A DNA stretch of 13,296 nucleotides from an uncultured Methylobacillus sp. (GTDB lineage Bacteria; Pseudomonadota; Gammaproteobacteria; Burkholderiales; Methylophilaceae). Position 1 is the stretch's first letter, and each line of letters starts with the position of its first letter. The position numbers were made by a program, and so were the translations under genes. Under the pieces are notes generated by a model, which was given only the letters and a program-made list of their open reading frames with translations, did no database searches and was not told where the DNA came from. Below, in pieces: positions 1-11,264 of this stretch. The stretch is taken from contig CAMLDO010000043.1 of the NCBI GenBank assembly GCA_946478865.1, forward strand, positions 1-13,296, given 5' to 3'.

Positions 1-42
1 TTGACTTCGCTGGAAGAAATCGAAGCCTGCACCAACGAATAA
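1..42 (+). CDS. pilB: PilB, type IV pilus assembly ATPase (C-terminal end only)
   Basis: Only the last 13 codons and the TAA stop lie in the window, reading LTSLEEIEACTNE. PilB/GspE-type assembly ATPases characteristically end with a 'TSLEE(V/I)...T.' tail, and the gene immediately downstream is pilC, its usual partner. PilB is the cytoplasmic hexameric ATPase that powers pilus extension by acting on the PilC platform. The TAA stop forms part of the Shine-Dalgarno sequence of pilC (taaggaa), so the two genes are probably co-transcribed and translationally coupled. The identification rests on a very short tail plus context, so the gene is secure as an upstream coding region but less so by name. 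Confidence 0.72.
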   Translation: MTSLEEIEACTNE

Positions 43-53
43 GGAATTAATAC

Positions 54-1265
54 ATGGCCGCAAATTCCGCCAAGGAAATTACCTTTGTCTGGGAAGGAAC
101 AGACAAGCGAGGCAAACGACTCAAAGGGGAAATGAAGGGTTCCGGTCTGGCCTTCGTTACAGCGACACTGCGTCGGCAAGGCATTACCGTCATCAAGATC
201 AGGAAGCAAAGCGCATTCACCAGCAGCAAGAGAATCACCGATAAGGATATCACTCTGTTCACGCGCCAACTGGCGACCATGATGAAATCCGGCGTGCCCT
301 TGCTGCAATCTTTTGATATCGTCGGCAAAGGGCATAGCAATGCTTCAGTTTCGAAATTGCTGGCTGATATCAAAGGCGACGTAGAAACCGGCAGTAGCCT
401 GAGTCAGGCTTTCCGTAAGTACCCGCTCTATTTCGATGCCCTGTTCTGTAATTTGGTGCAGGCCGGCGAACAGGCCGGTATTCTGGATACGCTGCTGGAC
501 CGCTTGGCCACCTACAAGGAAAAGATTCTTGCGATCAAGAGCAAGATCAAGTCAGCTCTGTTTTACCCGATCTCGATCCTGGTGGTGGCGTTCATCATCA
601 CTGCAGTGATCATGATTTTCGTCATTCCGGCATTCAAGGATCTATTCTCCAATTTTGGCGCCGATCTGCCTGCACCAACCCAAGTGGTAATCGCTCTATC
701 AGACTTTTTCGTCGAATACTGGTGGGCAATTTTCGGTACGATCGGCTTCAGCGTATGGTTCTTTTTCTACACTTGGAAACGCTCCGAAAAGATGCAGTCC
801 ACCATGGACCGGGTCTTGCTCAAACTACCCATTTTTGGCGAACTCATCCGTAAGGCTACCATTGCTCGTTTTGCACGGACCTTGTCCACCATGTTTGCAG
901 CAGGCGTTCCTCTCGTGGAAGCATTGGACTCTGTTGCGGGTGCTTCCGGGAATCGCGTTTATTACGATGCGACAAAACAGATTCAGAGTGACGTCACTAC
1001 CGGTACAAGTCTTACTGTCGCCATGCAGAATACGGAAGTCTTCCCCAACATGGTGCTACAGATGGTATCGATCGGAGAAGAGTCCGGTGCGCTTGATGCC
1101 ATGCTTTCAAAGGTTGCGGATTTTTACGAGGGGGAGGTGGATGATGCCGTGGAAGGGATCTCCAGCCTCATGGAGCCTATCATCATGGTGGTGCTAGGCA
1201 CGTTGATCGGCGGGCTGGTTATCGCAATGTACCTGCCTATCTTCAAAATGGGTCAAGCCGTTTAG
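54..1265 (+). CDS. pilC: PilC, type IV pilus inner-membrane platform protein (type II secretion F family)
   Basis: A 403-residue protein, the usual length for PilC/GspF. It has two repeated type II secretion F domains, about residues 69-191 and 272-394. Each opens with a similar helix: FTRQLATMMKSGVPLL at 69-84 and FARTLSTMFAAGVPLV at 273-288. Three hydrophobic segments fit the known topology, at about 169-193, 222-241 and 374-396. PilC is the inner-membrane platform on which the PilB and PilT ATPases act to assemble and retract pilin. The basic N-terminal stretch (residues 15-60) is typical of the pilus branch rather than the secretion branch. The ATG at 54 is preceded by AAGGAA at 41-46, which overlaps the pilB stop. 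A strong terminator follows at once, so pilD, often the next gene, is not in this transcript. A GspF paralogue is possible but less likely given the PilB-like tail upstream. Confidence 0.95.
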   Translation: MAANSAKEITFVWEGTDKRGKRLKGEMKGSGLAFVTATLRRQGITVIKIRKQSAFTSSKRITDKDITLFTRQLATMMKSGVPLLQSFDIVGKGHSNASVSKLLADIKGDVETGSSLSQAFRKYPLYFDALFCNLVQAGEQAGILDTLLDRLATYKEKILAIKSKIKSALFYPISILVVAFIITAVIMIFVIPAFKDLFSNFGADLPAPTQVVIALSDFFVEYWWAIFGTIGFSVWFFFYTWKRSEKMQSTMDRVLLKLPIFGELIRKATIARFARTLSTMFAAGVPLVEALDSVAGASGNRVYYDATKQIQSDVTTGTSLTVAMQNTEVFPNMVLQMVSIGEESGALDAMLSKVADFYEGEVDDAVEGISSLMEPIIMVVLGTLIGGLVIAMYLPIFKMGQAV

Positions 1266-1285
1266 CATCAGGAACTACGTGAAGC

Positions 1286-1312
1286 AAAAGGGCCGCATTC
1301 GCGGCCCTTTTT
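1286..1312 (+). terminator. Intrinsic terminator after pilC, possibly bidirectional
   Basis: A perfect 11-bp inverted repeat, AAAAGGGCCGC (1286-1296) and GCGGCCCTTTT (1301-1311), encloses an ATTC loop and runs into a T tract (CCCTTTTTA). It lies 20 bases after the pilC stop. Read from the other strand, the same hairpin ends in TTTTGC, so it could also stop the convergent dsbC transcript, whose stop codon is about 43 bases away. Confidence 0.93.
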
Positions 1313-1354
1313 ATTGATAGCTCGGTGAATCGGAAGAACCTATTGATCCAGTTT

Positions 1355-2080
1355 TTATTTGCGAGGACTCGCCGCATCCAGCAGCTTCTCGATTTCCTTT
1401 GCGGGATAGGCTCCTAACACCCGTTTGCCATTTTCGAAAATCAGCGTGGGAGTGCTGGTAATACCCAGCTTGCGGCCCAGACTGGCCACTTCATCGATAG
1501 GCGCATCGCACTCCTTGCTCTTCGGCAACTGGCCGTTCAGCATCCACTCCTGCCAGGCTTTTCCCTTGTCTTGCGAACACCAGATGGTGCGCGATTTGTT
1601 GGCGGCATCAGGGTGCAGTTCCTCCAACGGGTACAAGAACGTGTAGACGGTCACATCCGTAATGCCGATCAGATCCTTCTGCTCCAGTTTCTTGCAATAG
1701 GGACAATCCGGATCGGAGAACACGACAAGCTTGCGGCTTCCATTGCCTTTGACGACCTTGATCGCCTTGTCGAGCGGCAGCGCAGCAAAATTTACCTTGG
1801 TAAGCTCGTCGAGGCGCTCCGCAGTAATATCGCGCTTGTTCTTGGGGTCGATCAGACGCCCCTCGACAATCAGAAAGCTGAGCTTCTCATCGGTATAAAT
1901 GATCTGCCCGTCGAGAAACACTTCATATAAACCGGTGTATGGCGTCTTGGTGATGCTCTGAACACGAACCTTGGGATATGTCGCTTCGATCGTCTTTTTG
2001 AGCGAAGCTTCGTCGGCCCAAGCGTTTGCAGTCATCATGCCGGCCGCAAGCATGGCCATCGTAAGTTTCAACATTGTCAT
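1355..2080 (-). CDS. dsbC: DsbC-type periplasmic thiol:disulfide isomerase
   Basis: A 241-residue protein with an N-terminal signal peptide (about residues 1-22, ending ANAWA before DEAS). An N-terminal dimerisation region (about 25-95) follows, then a thioredoxin-fold domain with the active-site motif CPYC (Cys126, Cys129) and the cis-proline loop TSTPT around Pro211. A second cysteine pair, Cys168 and Cys191, matches the structural disulfide of E. coli DsbC. DsbC shuffles wrong disulfides in secreted proteins and is kept reduced by DsbD, which is not in the window. The start is ambiguous: ATG at 2080 has AAGGA only 3 bases upstream, while ATG at 2074 (MLKLTMAM) has it at 9 bases, which is better spacing. 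Either start keeps the signal peptide. It is the last gene of the amgK-to-dsbC operon, 10 bases after the ubiI-like stop. DsbG is the main alternative, but length and context favour DsbC. Confidence 0.92.
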   Translation of the reverse strand: MTMLKLTMAMLAAGMMTANAWADEASLKKTIEATYPKVRVQSITKTPYTGLYEVFLDGQIIYTDEKLSFLIVEGRLIDPKNKRDITAERLDELTKVNFAALPLDKAIKVVKGNGSRKLVVFSDPDCPYCKKLEQKDLIGITDVTVYTFLYPLEELHPDAANKSRTIWCSQDKGKAWQEWMLNGQLPKSKECDAPIDEVASLGRKLGITSTPTLIFENGKRVLGAYPAKEIEKLLDAASPRK

Positions 2081-2090
2081 TTTTCCTTGT

Positions 2091-3260
2091 TCAAATCATT
2101 GCATGCGCCATCAGGCGCCGCTTGAGCCATTGCTGGCTGTTGGTAAAAGCCATTCCCATATTGCGCAGGCGGCCGACGCCGGGTAAATCGCTGCCGAACA
2201 GCGCATGCAGGCCGGTAGTCATGGCTTGCATCGCTCCGATATCCAGTTTGCGCGCACGTTCGTACCGGCGCAGCACTACATAGTCGCCCACGTCCGGCTG
2301 GGCGCCGCGGCTTTGCAGCACCTCTGCCAGTTTGATCACATCATGGAAACCGAGATTAACGCCCTGCCCGGCCATTGGATGCACCAGATGTCCAGCATCT
2401 CCCACCAGCGCGAGGCGCGGCTTTGCCATGACTTCCGCATTTTGCGACCTTAGCGGAAAGGCCGCCGGAGGCGTAACAAGCTGTAAATTGCCAAGCAAGT
2501 GATTGCCGGCCTCGGCAACTTTGTTACACAGGAGTTCAGCCGGCATGGCCACCAGTTCGCCGGCATGTTGACGGTCGGTCGACCAGACCATGGATATGCG
2601 GTTACCAGGTAAAGGAAGCCATGCAAGGATGCCATCGTCACGGAACCATTGCCGGGCGATATTGCGTGGTGACAACTCGGTCTCGAAATTGGCGACGACC
2701 CCCATCTGTTCGTAATCGTAAGTATTCGTGCCGATACCGGCCTGGAGGCGAGACCATGAATTGCCACCGTCAGCCCCTACCACGAGCCTTGCCTTCAATT
2801 GGCTGCCATCGGCCAAGGTCAAAGTCGCATGGTCGAGCTCAAAGTTCAATTGCTGACATTGAACACCCGTGTATTGCGCGATTTCCGGATTTTCCTGCAC
2901 CTGGATCCACAGCGCATGCTGCATCAATCGGCTTTCCGCGATGTATCCCAACGCCGGTACGCTGGCCTCATCCGCAGAAAACTCCAGCTGACCGCCATCA
3001 TCACCCCAGATATGCATCGCCTCGATTGGAGCAACGCGGCTCAAATCCTGACGCGCCCAAGCGCCCAGGGAATCAAGGAAACGCACGTTGCCGGGGCTAA
3101 TCGCATAGATGCGGCTATCCCAGCTACCGTCCTGCACCAATGCTGGAACGGGAGAGGCCTCCACCAATGCCAGCCGAAGGCCGATTTTTGCCAGCGCCAA
3201 AGCAGCTGCCGTACCGACCAGCCCGCCGCCGATTACGATGACATCGAATTCTCGCTCCAT
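2091..3260 (-). CDS. ubiI: UbiH/UbiF/UbiI-family FAD-dependent ubiquinone ring hydroxylase (ubiI position)
   Basis: A 389-residue flavoprotein monooxygenase. Motifs seen are the FAD-binding Rossmann motif GGGLVG (residues 11-16), DSRIYAIS (48-55), the DG motif GADGG (162-166) and the C-terminal GD motif GDAGHLVHPMAGQGVNLGF (287-305). The GD motif resembles E. coli UbiI and UbiF (GDAAHT.NPLAGQGVNLG) and differs from the UbiH form next door. These enzymes hydroxylate the aromatic ring of the ubiquinone precursor with O2 and NAD(P)H. The position after pepP-ubiH is that of ubiI (visC) in E. coli, which suggests C5 hydroxylation. Regioselectivity in this family is not predictable from sequence alone, so UbiF or a multi-position enzyme remains possible. 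I chose ATG at 3260 because the FAD motif then begins at residue 11 and a GGTGAGG Shine-Dalgarno spans the ubiH stop. Reading 20 codons further upstream would run into ubiH. The gap to ubiH is 2 bases. Confidence 0.87.
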   Translation of the reverse strand: MEREFDVIVIGGGLVGTAAALALAKIGLRLALVEASPVPALVQDGSWDSRIYAISPGNVRFLDSLGAWARQDLSRVAPIEAMHIWGDDGGQLEFSADEASVPALGYIAESRLMQHALWIQVQENPEIAQYTGVQCQQLNFELDHATLTLADGSQLKARLVVGADGGNSWSRLQAGIGTNTYDYEQMGVVANFETELSPRNIARQWFRDDGILAWLPLPGNRISMVWSTDRQHAGELVAMPAELLCNKVAEAGNHLLGNLQLVTPPAAFPLRSQNAEVMAKPRLALVGDAGHLVHPMAGQGVNLGFHDVIKLAEVLQSRGAQPDVGDYVVLRRYERARKLDIGAMQAMTTGLHALFGSDLPGVGRLRNMGMAFTNSQQWLKRRLMAHAMI

Positions 3261-3262
3261 CC

Positions 3263-4431
3263 TCACCCTTTCGCCCCGAAACTCATTTTCCGGGCAACAA
3301 AATGCCGGGCTGGCGTACACATTTCCAGCATAGCGAGACCAGCCCCCCGCATTGATCCCCAGCCTGGGAGATCATTGGAGAAGGAGCGAACGAGGAAATC
3401 GGTAAAGAAAATGCCGCCACCAGTATCAAATCGGCGTTTCGCCTGATATCGCTGCAGCATCGCATCGCTGCCTATGCGCTCGGGAGAGTTGTCGCGCGTG
3501 ATCGTTGCCAATTGCCAGGCATCGCGCAAGCCAAGATTGAACCCCTGCCCGGCCACCGGATGCAGTGTCTGCGCGGCATTGCCGATAACCGCCAATCGCG
3601 GGCCAACCACGGGACGTAGCGTGACCAGACGCAATGGAAAGGTCGCTCGCCCGGCAATCTTCATGAAGCGGCCAACACGGTCGCCGAAATGACGATGCAA
3701 CTCATTCAGGAATGGCTCATCTGGCAAGGCGGCAAGACGTGTGGCTTCTTCGGGCGAGGCTGTCCAGACAAGTGCAAACCCTCGCGGCCCCTCTGGCAGT
3801 AGTGCAACCGGGCCTTGAGGGGTAAAGCGTTCATAAGCGATATTGTCATGCGGCAGTTCGCACTCCACGTGACCGACCAAAGCAGTCTGACCATACTCCC
3901 TGATCTCGCGCTTCATGCCCGGCAACGCAGCAAGGCTACGGCCACCATCGGCGATCACTGCGAGGCGAGTAGCGACACGCCGAGTTTCGCCCTCCTGCTC
4001 GACCATCACCACGGCCTCGCTATTCGTAGTCTCGAGCCCGACAGCACGCGCCCCAAACTCCACGCGAATTTCATCGGTATTCATCAGAGCATCGTCAAGC
4101 ACGGAACCTAGCTCAGCATATGGCAGTACGTATCCCAAAGCATCCTGTCCTTCGTCCGCAGCGCGCAGCACCGTTCTGCCCAGGCGCCCTCGCTGCGATA
4201 CGTGAATGGTATGTATCGGCGTAGCATGCGGAACCAGTCGATCCCAGGCGCCCAGCCTTTCCAGTATCAGCCGGCTTCCCTCGGACAAGGCCAGAGTTCG
4301 CGCATCACGGCTCTCGGCGACTGGATGACGCGCTTCCAGCACCGTGACTCGATGCCCGTAACCCCGCAGGCCCAAGGCCAGCGTGGCTCCGACGGGGCCG
4401 CCACCGACAATCAGGATATCGTTTTCGGCAG

Positions 4432-4435
<4 letters not shown>
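3263..4435 (-). CDS. ubiH: UbiH, 2-polyprenyl-6-methoxyphenol (C1) hydroxylase of ubiquinone synthesis
   Basis: A 390-residue FAD monooxygenase, close to the usual length of about 390. It shows GGGPVG (residues 11-16) for FAD binding, IADGG (161-165) as the DG motif, and GNAAQTLHPVAGQGFNLG (285-302). The GNAAQTLHP form, rather than GDA, is characteristic of UbiH as opposed to UbiI or UbiF. UbiH adds the C1 hydroxyl to the benzoquinone ring in the Ubi complex, with accessory proteins encoded elsewhere. The ATG at 4435 is chosen because it puts the FAD motif at residue 11 and makes the classic 4-base ATGA overlap with the pepP stop. The reading frame continues 66 codons further upstream into pepP, but that extension is arginine-rich shadow sequence with no family resemblance. 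The order pepP-ubiH-ubiI is conserved from E. coli. Confidence 0.93.
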
Positions 4436-7390
<2,955 letters not shown>

Positions 7391-7578
7391 CTCGAAGGAG
7401 TCTCCAAAATTGACAATGGGGTCGCGCCCATCAACTCGTTGTCTGATAACGCTAAAAAAGAGAAACCAGAATTGACGCGGGATTGGGCCGCATGTGCGGA
7501 TTGCCTAAAAAGCAAATTTATGCGATTTTATCACCACAAAAAACATTCCCCCACTGAAGACTTCCACCTTTGCAGCCC
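7391..7578. promoter_or_regulatory. Divergent intergenic region between amgK and lptD
   Basis: This 188-base gap is the longest non-coding stretch in the window and must hold promoters for both operons. The part next to lptD (7501-7548) is clearly AT-rich compared with the surrounding genes. It holds a short inverted repeat, CCGCA-TG-TGCGG (7488-7499), directly upstream of the candidate lptD -35 box, which could be an operator or chance. AATTGAC occurs twice (7408-7414 and 7470-7476). I see no open reading frame or RNA gene that I can support. Confidence 0.75.
7501..7529 (+). promoter_or_regulatory. Candidate sigma-70 promoter for lptD-surA-pdxA-rsmA
   Basis: TTGCCT (7501-7506, -35) and GATTTT (7524-7529, -10) are separated by 17 bases, and TGC directly precedes the -10 box as an extended -10 element. 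Transcription would begin near 7536, giving a leader of about 43 bases before the lptD ATG. In E. coli, surA-lptD is partly controlled by sigma E, but I see no clear GGAACTT/TCTGA pair here. Confidence 0.45.
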
Positions 7579-9942
7579 ATGCTGAATTACCGCGCCCTCG
7601 CCTTGCTGTTTGCCCTGCCTACTATGGCGACAGGGCAGGCGCGAGCCGCCGAAGAAACCTCTCCGGCCACCCCTTCGACCACTCCCGGCGCCATGGTCAT
7701 CGACGCGCAGCAGCTGGAAATCTTTGTGGACAAGCAGATGCGCGCAGTCGGCGACGCGGAAATGCGCCAGGACGACAAGGCCGTGTTCGGGGATCGCATT
7801 GATTACAACGAGCTGAACCAGGAGCTGCATGTTGTCGGCAATACGCGCATCGAGCAAAGCAGCGGCCTGGTCGTAAAGGGGCCGGAACTGCGTCTGCGCA
7901 TGGACGAACGCGAAGGCGAGATGAAGGAGCCGGTATTCACCTTCACCCGTCAACCTGACCCAGCGACGGTGACTGCCAGCCCATTGCTGCCGGGCACCCG
8001 CATGTACGACCCCGATTCGACTGCATTGCGTTCCGGCAGCATCGATAAGCCATCGGTCAACTTCGCACGTGGCGATGCGAAAAAAATGGTATTTACCGGC
8101 CCCGATAAGGAAAAACTGTACAACGCCCGTTATACGACCTGCGAGGCTGGTGTCGACGACTGGTTCCTCAAGGCCAGCGAGCTGGAACTGGATCACCATA
8201 CCGAAACTGGTACCGCCAAGCATGCGAGCGTGGAATTCAAGGGGATTCCTATCCTCTACACGCCATGGATCGATTTTCCGTTCAACAAGCAGCGCAAAAG
8301 TGGTTTCCTCGCTCCCAGCTTCGGCACCACAACCAAGAGCGGTTTCGAGTTCGCATCACCCTACTACTGGAATATCGCACCCGACATGGATGCGACCATC
8401 ATGCCTAGATACATGGGCAAGCGTGGTATGCAGATAGGTGGTGAATTCCGTTATCTCAATCCCAATTATTTTGGCGAAGACAGCCTGGAATACCTGCCTA
8501 ATGACAATCAGGCGGATCGGGATCGATACTACGCCAAGATTATGCATACCCATACCTTTGGAAAGGGCTGGGGTGGCAACCTTCACATCGAACGCGTGTC
8601 GGATGATCAATATTTTTCTGACATGACCACAAACATTGCTTCCACTAGCCGCGTGAACCTGCCTCAACGCGGACAGCTCACCTATAGCGACGAAGTCTGG
8701 AGCTTTGTCGGCCTGGCCGAGCAGTACCAGACATTGGACGACCTGTCCTTCCCTTATCAACGCCTGCCGCAACTCAGCCTCAAGGGCGAGAAGGAATGGG
8801 ACTACCTTGCTGCCGACTTCTATGGCCAGTGGACCAAGTTCGATCGCAGCAACCACGCCCCCATCTCGCAAACCATGTCGAGCGACCCCAATGCTTCGCT
8901 GCTCACGGGCGTAACCGGCAGCCGTACCGTGCTCTACCCTAGCATCAGCATGCCGCTGGTACGCTCCTACGGTTACATCACGCCCAAGTTCGGCGTGCAT
9001 TACACCAATTACAAGCTGGACAACCCGGAATTCACGCTGACCAAGGACGGAGTCGTCACCAACTCCGAATTCCTGAGCGATTCCCGCTCGCTGCCGATTT
9101 TCAGCCTGGACAGCGGCATGTATTTCGACCGGGATTTCCGTGTCGTCAAGAATCGTTATACCCAGACGCTGGAACCGCGCATTTTCTACGTCTACGTCCC
9201 GTATGACGATCAGTCGCGCCTGCCCGTCTTCGATACCGGTCAGGCCGACCTTAGCCTGAGCACCCTGTTCTCCGAAAATCAGTTCACCGGCCAGGACCGC
9301 ATCAACGATGCGAACCAGCTGACGATGGCGGTGACCAGCCGTTTGATCGACTACCGCACCGGCATCCAGCGCTTGGCGGTTACCGTCGGCCAGCGCTTCT
9401 ACTTCAGCGATCGCAAGGTCGGTTTGCCAGGCGCAGATGAAATCACCAACAATTCCTCGGATATCGTGGCTGCAATTACTGCCCGCCTGCGCAACCACTG
9501 GAATGTGGACGCGGGATGGCAGTACAACACCGATCTCGACCGTTCGATCAAAACCAATATCGGCGCACGCTACAATCCTGAACCAGGCAAGGTGCTCAAC
9601 CTGAGCTATCGCTTTACCCGCGAGAGCCTCGAGCAGATCGACATTTCTTCCGAATGGCCGCTTTCTCCGCAATGGTACGGTCTGGCACGCTGGAACTACT
9701 CGCTACGCGAGGATCGGCCCATTGAAGGCCTGGCAGGCATAGAATATGATGCAGGCTGTTGGCAGGCACGTGCCGTCATGCAACGCGTGTCCGTGGCGAC
9801 TGACGAAGATCCGAACTATGCGTTTTTCTTCCAGCTCGAGCTGGGTGGCATGACTTCCATCGGCACCAGCCCGCTGAGCCTGCTCAAACGCAGTATTCCC
9901 GGCTACACTAACACCTCCCTGATTCCGGACGAATCTCGCTGA
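7579..9942 (+). CDS. lptD: LptD, outer-membrane LPS translocon beta-barrel
   Basis: A 787-residue protein, the usual LptD length, with a signal peptide (about 1-23, ending GQARA). The OstA/LptA-like beta-jellyroll (about 40-180) comes next, followed by the large LptD barrel domain (about 215-787), which carries many alternating aromatic beta-strands. With LptE it inserts lipopolysaccharide into the outer leaflet. Only two cysteines are present in the mature protein: Cys188 (YTTCEAGVDDW) and Cys727 (YDAGCW). These correspond to one of the two interdomain disulfides of E. coli LptD (C173-C725), and the second pair is missing. The chosen ATG at 7579 lies directly before the signal peptide; TTG at 7570 would add three residues. 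Neither has a good Shine-Dalgarno sequence. It heads the operon with surA, pdxA and rsmA. Confidence 0.96.
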   Translation: MLNYRALALLFALPTMATGQARAAEETSPATPSTTPGAMVIDAQQLEIFVDKQMRAVGDAEMRQDDKAVFGDRIDYNELNQELHVVGNTRIEQSSGLVVKGPELRLRMDEREGEMKEPVFTFTRQPDPATVTASPLLPGTRMYDPDSTALRSGSIDKPSVNFARGDAKKMVFTGPDKEKLYNARYTTCEAGVDDWFLKASELELDHHTETGTAKHASVEFKGIPILYTPWIDFPFNKQRKSGFLAPSFGTTTKSGFEFASPYYWNIAPDMDATIMPRYMGKRGMQIGGEFRYLNPNYFGEDSLEYLPNDNQADRDRYYAKIMHTHTFGKGWGGNLHIERVSDDQYFSDMTTNIASTSRVNLPQRGQLTYSDEVWSFVGLAEQYQTLDDLSFPYQRLPQLSLKGEKEWDYLAADFYGQWTKFDRSNHAPISQTMSSDPNASLLTGVTGSRTVLYPSISMPLVRSYGYITPKFGVHYTNYKLDNPEFTLTKDGVVTNSEFLSDSRSLPIFSLDSGMYFDRDFRVVKNRYTQTLEPRIFYVYVPYDDQSRLPVFDTGQADLSLSTLFSENQFTGQDRINDANQLTMAVTSRLIDYRTGIQRLAVTVGQRFYFSDRKVGLPGADEITNNSSDIVAAITARLRNHWNVDAGWQYNTDLDRSIKTNIGARYNPEPGKVLNLSYRFTRESLEQIDISSEWPLSPQWYGLARWNYSLREDRPIEGLAGIEYDAGCWQARAVMQRVSVATDEDPNYAFFFQLELGGMTSIGTSPLSLLKRSIPGYTNTSLIPDESR

Positions 9943-9950
9943 TCAATCAA

Positions 9951-11264
9951 ATGAATGCATTAATCAAATGGGCCGGCGTTGTGCCGGCCATGCTGTTTCT
10001 GATTTTTTCCGCTCCAGCCTTCGCAGCCGACGATGACGTCAGTCAAATCGATCGCATCGTTGCGGTCGTGGACAAGGACGTCATCACTTACGGTGAGTTG
10101 CGCGATCGCATCCAGATCGTGCTCAGCCAGCTTGAAAAGCAGGGGGCTCAGCGTCCGCCGCAGGACGTGCTGGAAAAACAGGTGCTGGAGCGTCTGATCT
10201 CCGACCGCCTGCAGCTGCAGCTTGCCGCTCAGACCGGCCTGCGCGTGGACGACAACCAGCTCGACAAGACAATAGAGCGCATCGCCGAGCAGAACAAGCT
10301 CAGCATCAGCGAATTCCGCGACGCGCTGGAAAAGGACGGCATCAGCTACCGCAAGTTCCGCGAGGACATGCGCAACGAAATCATTCTCGCGCGCCTGCGC
10401 GAACGCGAGGTGGACAATCGCGTCAACGTCACCGAAGCCGAAATCGACAACCTGCTGACCTCGCAAGCCTCGCGCAACGAAATCCGCGACGAATTCGATC
10501 TCTCCCACATCCTGATCCGCACACCGGAAGAAAGCGCCCCGGAAGAGTTGCAGAAATTGCGCGCCAAGGCGGATGAGGCACTGAAGCGCCTGCAGGAAGG
10601 CGAAGACTTCGGTCAGGTGTCTGCCCGTTTTTCCGATGCGCCCAATGCACTCGAAGGTGGCAAGCTGGGCTGGAAGAACGACACCCAGATTCCCAAGCTG
10701 TTCGTGGACTCCCTGAAGACCCTGCAGCCGGGCCAGTTCACCGAGATTATCCGCAGCCCGAACGGATTCCATATCCTCAAGCTCAATAACCGTCGTGGCG
10801 CCTCGTCTCCCATGCTGGTGCAGCAAACCAACGTGCGCCATATCCTGATCAAGCCGAGCGAAGTCGTGTCCGATGCCGATGCCCAACATCGTCTGGCAGA
10901 CCTGAAGGAACGTATCGAGAACGGCGGCAACTTCGCCGAACTGGCACGCCAGTACTCCGAGGACGGCACAGCAGCCAAAGGCGGAGAGCTAGGCTGGGTC
11001 AATCCTGGCGATACCGTCCCGGACTTTGAAAAAGCGATGAACGAATTGCAGCCGGGCCAGGTGAGTGCTCCCATACGCTCGCCTTTCGGCTGGCATTTGA
11101 TTCAAGTGCTGGAACGCCGTAGCCAGGATATGAGCAAGGAAGCGGTACGTCTCAAGGCACGTCAGGAAATCCGCGCCCGCAAAGCCGACGAGGCCTATCA
11201 GGACTGGCTGCGTGAACTGCGCGACCGCGCCTACGTCGAATACCGTCTTGAAGACAAGTACTAA
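9951..11264 (+). CDS. surA: SurA, periplasmic chaperone and peptidyl-prolyl isomerase
   Basis: A 437-residue protein, close to E. coli SurA (428). It has a signal peptide (about 1-25, APAFA before ADDD) and the N-terminal SurA chaperone domain (about 30-175, beginning [19 protein letters not shown]). Two parvulin domains follow, at about 182-280 ([12 protein letters not shown] ... FHILKLNN) and 292-390 ([10 protein letters not shown] ... [10 protein letters not shown]), and then a C-terminal helix. SurA escorts unfolded outer-membrane proteins, including LptD, to the BAM complex, so its place directly after lptD makes functional sense. It starts 8 bases after the lptD stop with no recognisable Shine-Dalgarno (gatcaatcaa), suggesting translation coupled to lptD. 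Its end overlaps the start of pdxA. Confidence 0.97.
   Translation: MNALIKWAGVVPAMLFLIFSAPAFAADDDVSQIDRIVAVVDKDVITYGELRDRIQIVLSQLEKQGAQRPPQDVLEKQVLERLISDRLQLQLAAQTGLRVDDNQLDKTIERIAEQNKLSISEFRDALEKDGISYRKFREDMRNEIILARLREREVDNRVNVTEAEIDNLLTSQASRNEIRDEFDLSHILIRTPEESAPEELQKLRAKADEALKRLQEGEDFGQVSARFSDAPNALEGGKLGWKNDTQIPKLFVDSLKTLQPGQFTEIIRSPNGFHILKLNNRRGASSPMLVQQTNVRHILIKPSEVVSDADAQHRLADLKERIENGGNFAELARQYSEDGTAAKGGELGWVNPGDTVPDFEKAMNELQPGQVSAPIRSPFGWHLIQVLERRSQDMSKEAVRLKARQEIRARKADEAYQDWLRELRDRAYVEYRLEDKY

Noticed and set aside
7410..7415. A perfect TTGACA -35 box on the plus strand
   Set aside because: No acceptable -10 box lies 16-18 bases downstream. The nearest, GATAAC at 7445, is 29 bases away.
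7406..7434. Minus-strand promoter TTGATG-17-AATTTT for amgK
   Set aside because: Spacing is right, but transcription would begin only about 9 bases before the GTG and would leave out the only Shine-Dalgarno-like GGAG. The evidence is too weak to list it.
7391..7570. A sigma E promoter upstream of lptD-surA, as in E. coli
   Set aside because: I looked for a GGAACTT-like -35 with a TCTGA-like -10 at 15-17 bases and found none. TCTGATAA at 7442-7449 has no partner at the right distance.
8356..9672. A 438-codon open frame on the minus strand opposite lptD
   Set aside because: It lies wholly within a well-supported lptD and shows no recognisable domain. Long antisense frames are expected in GC-rich codon-biased genes.
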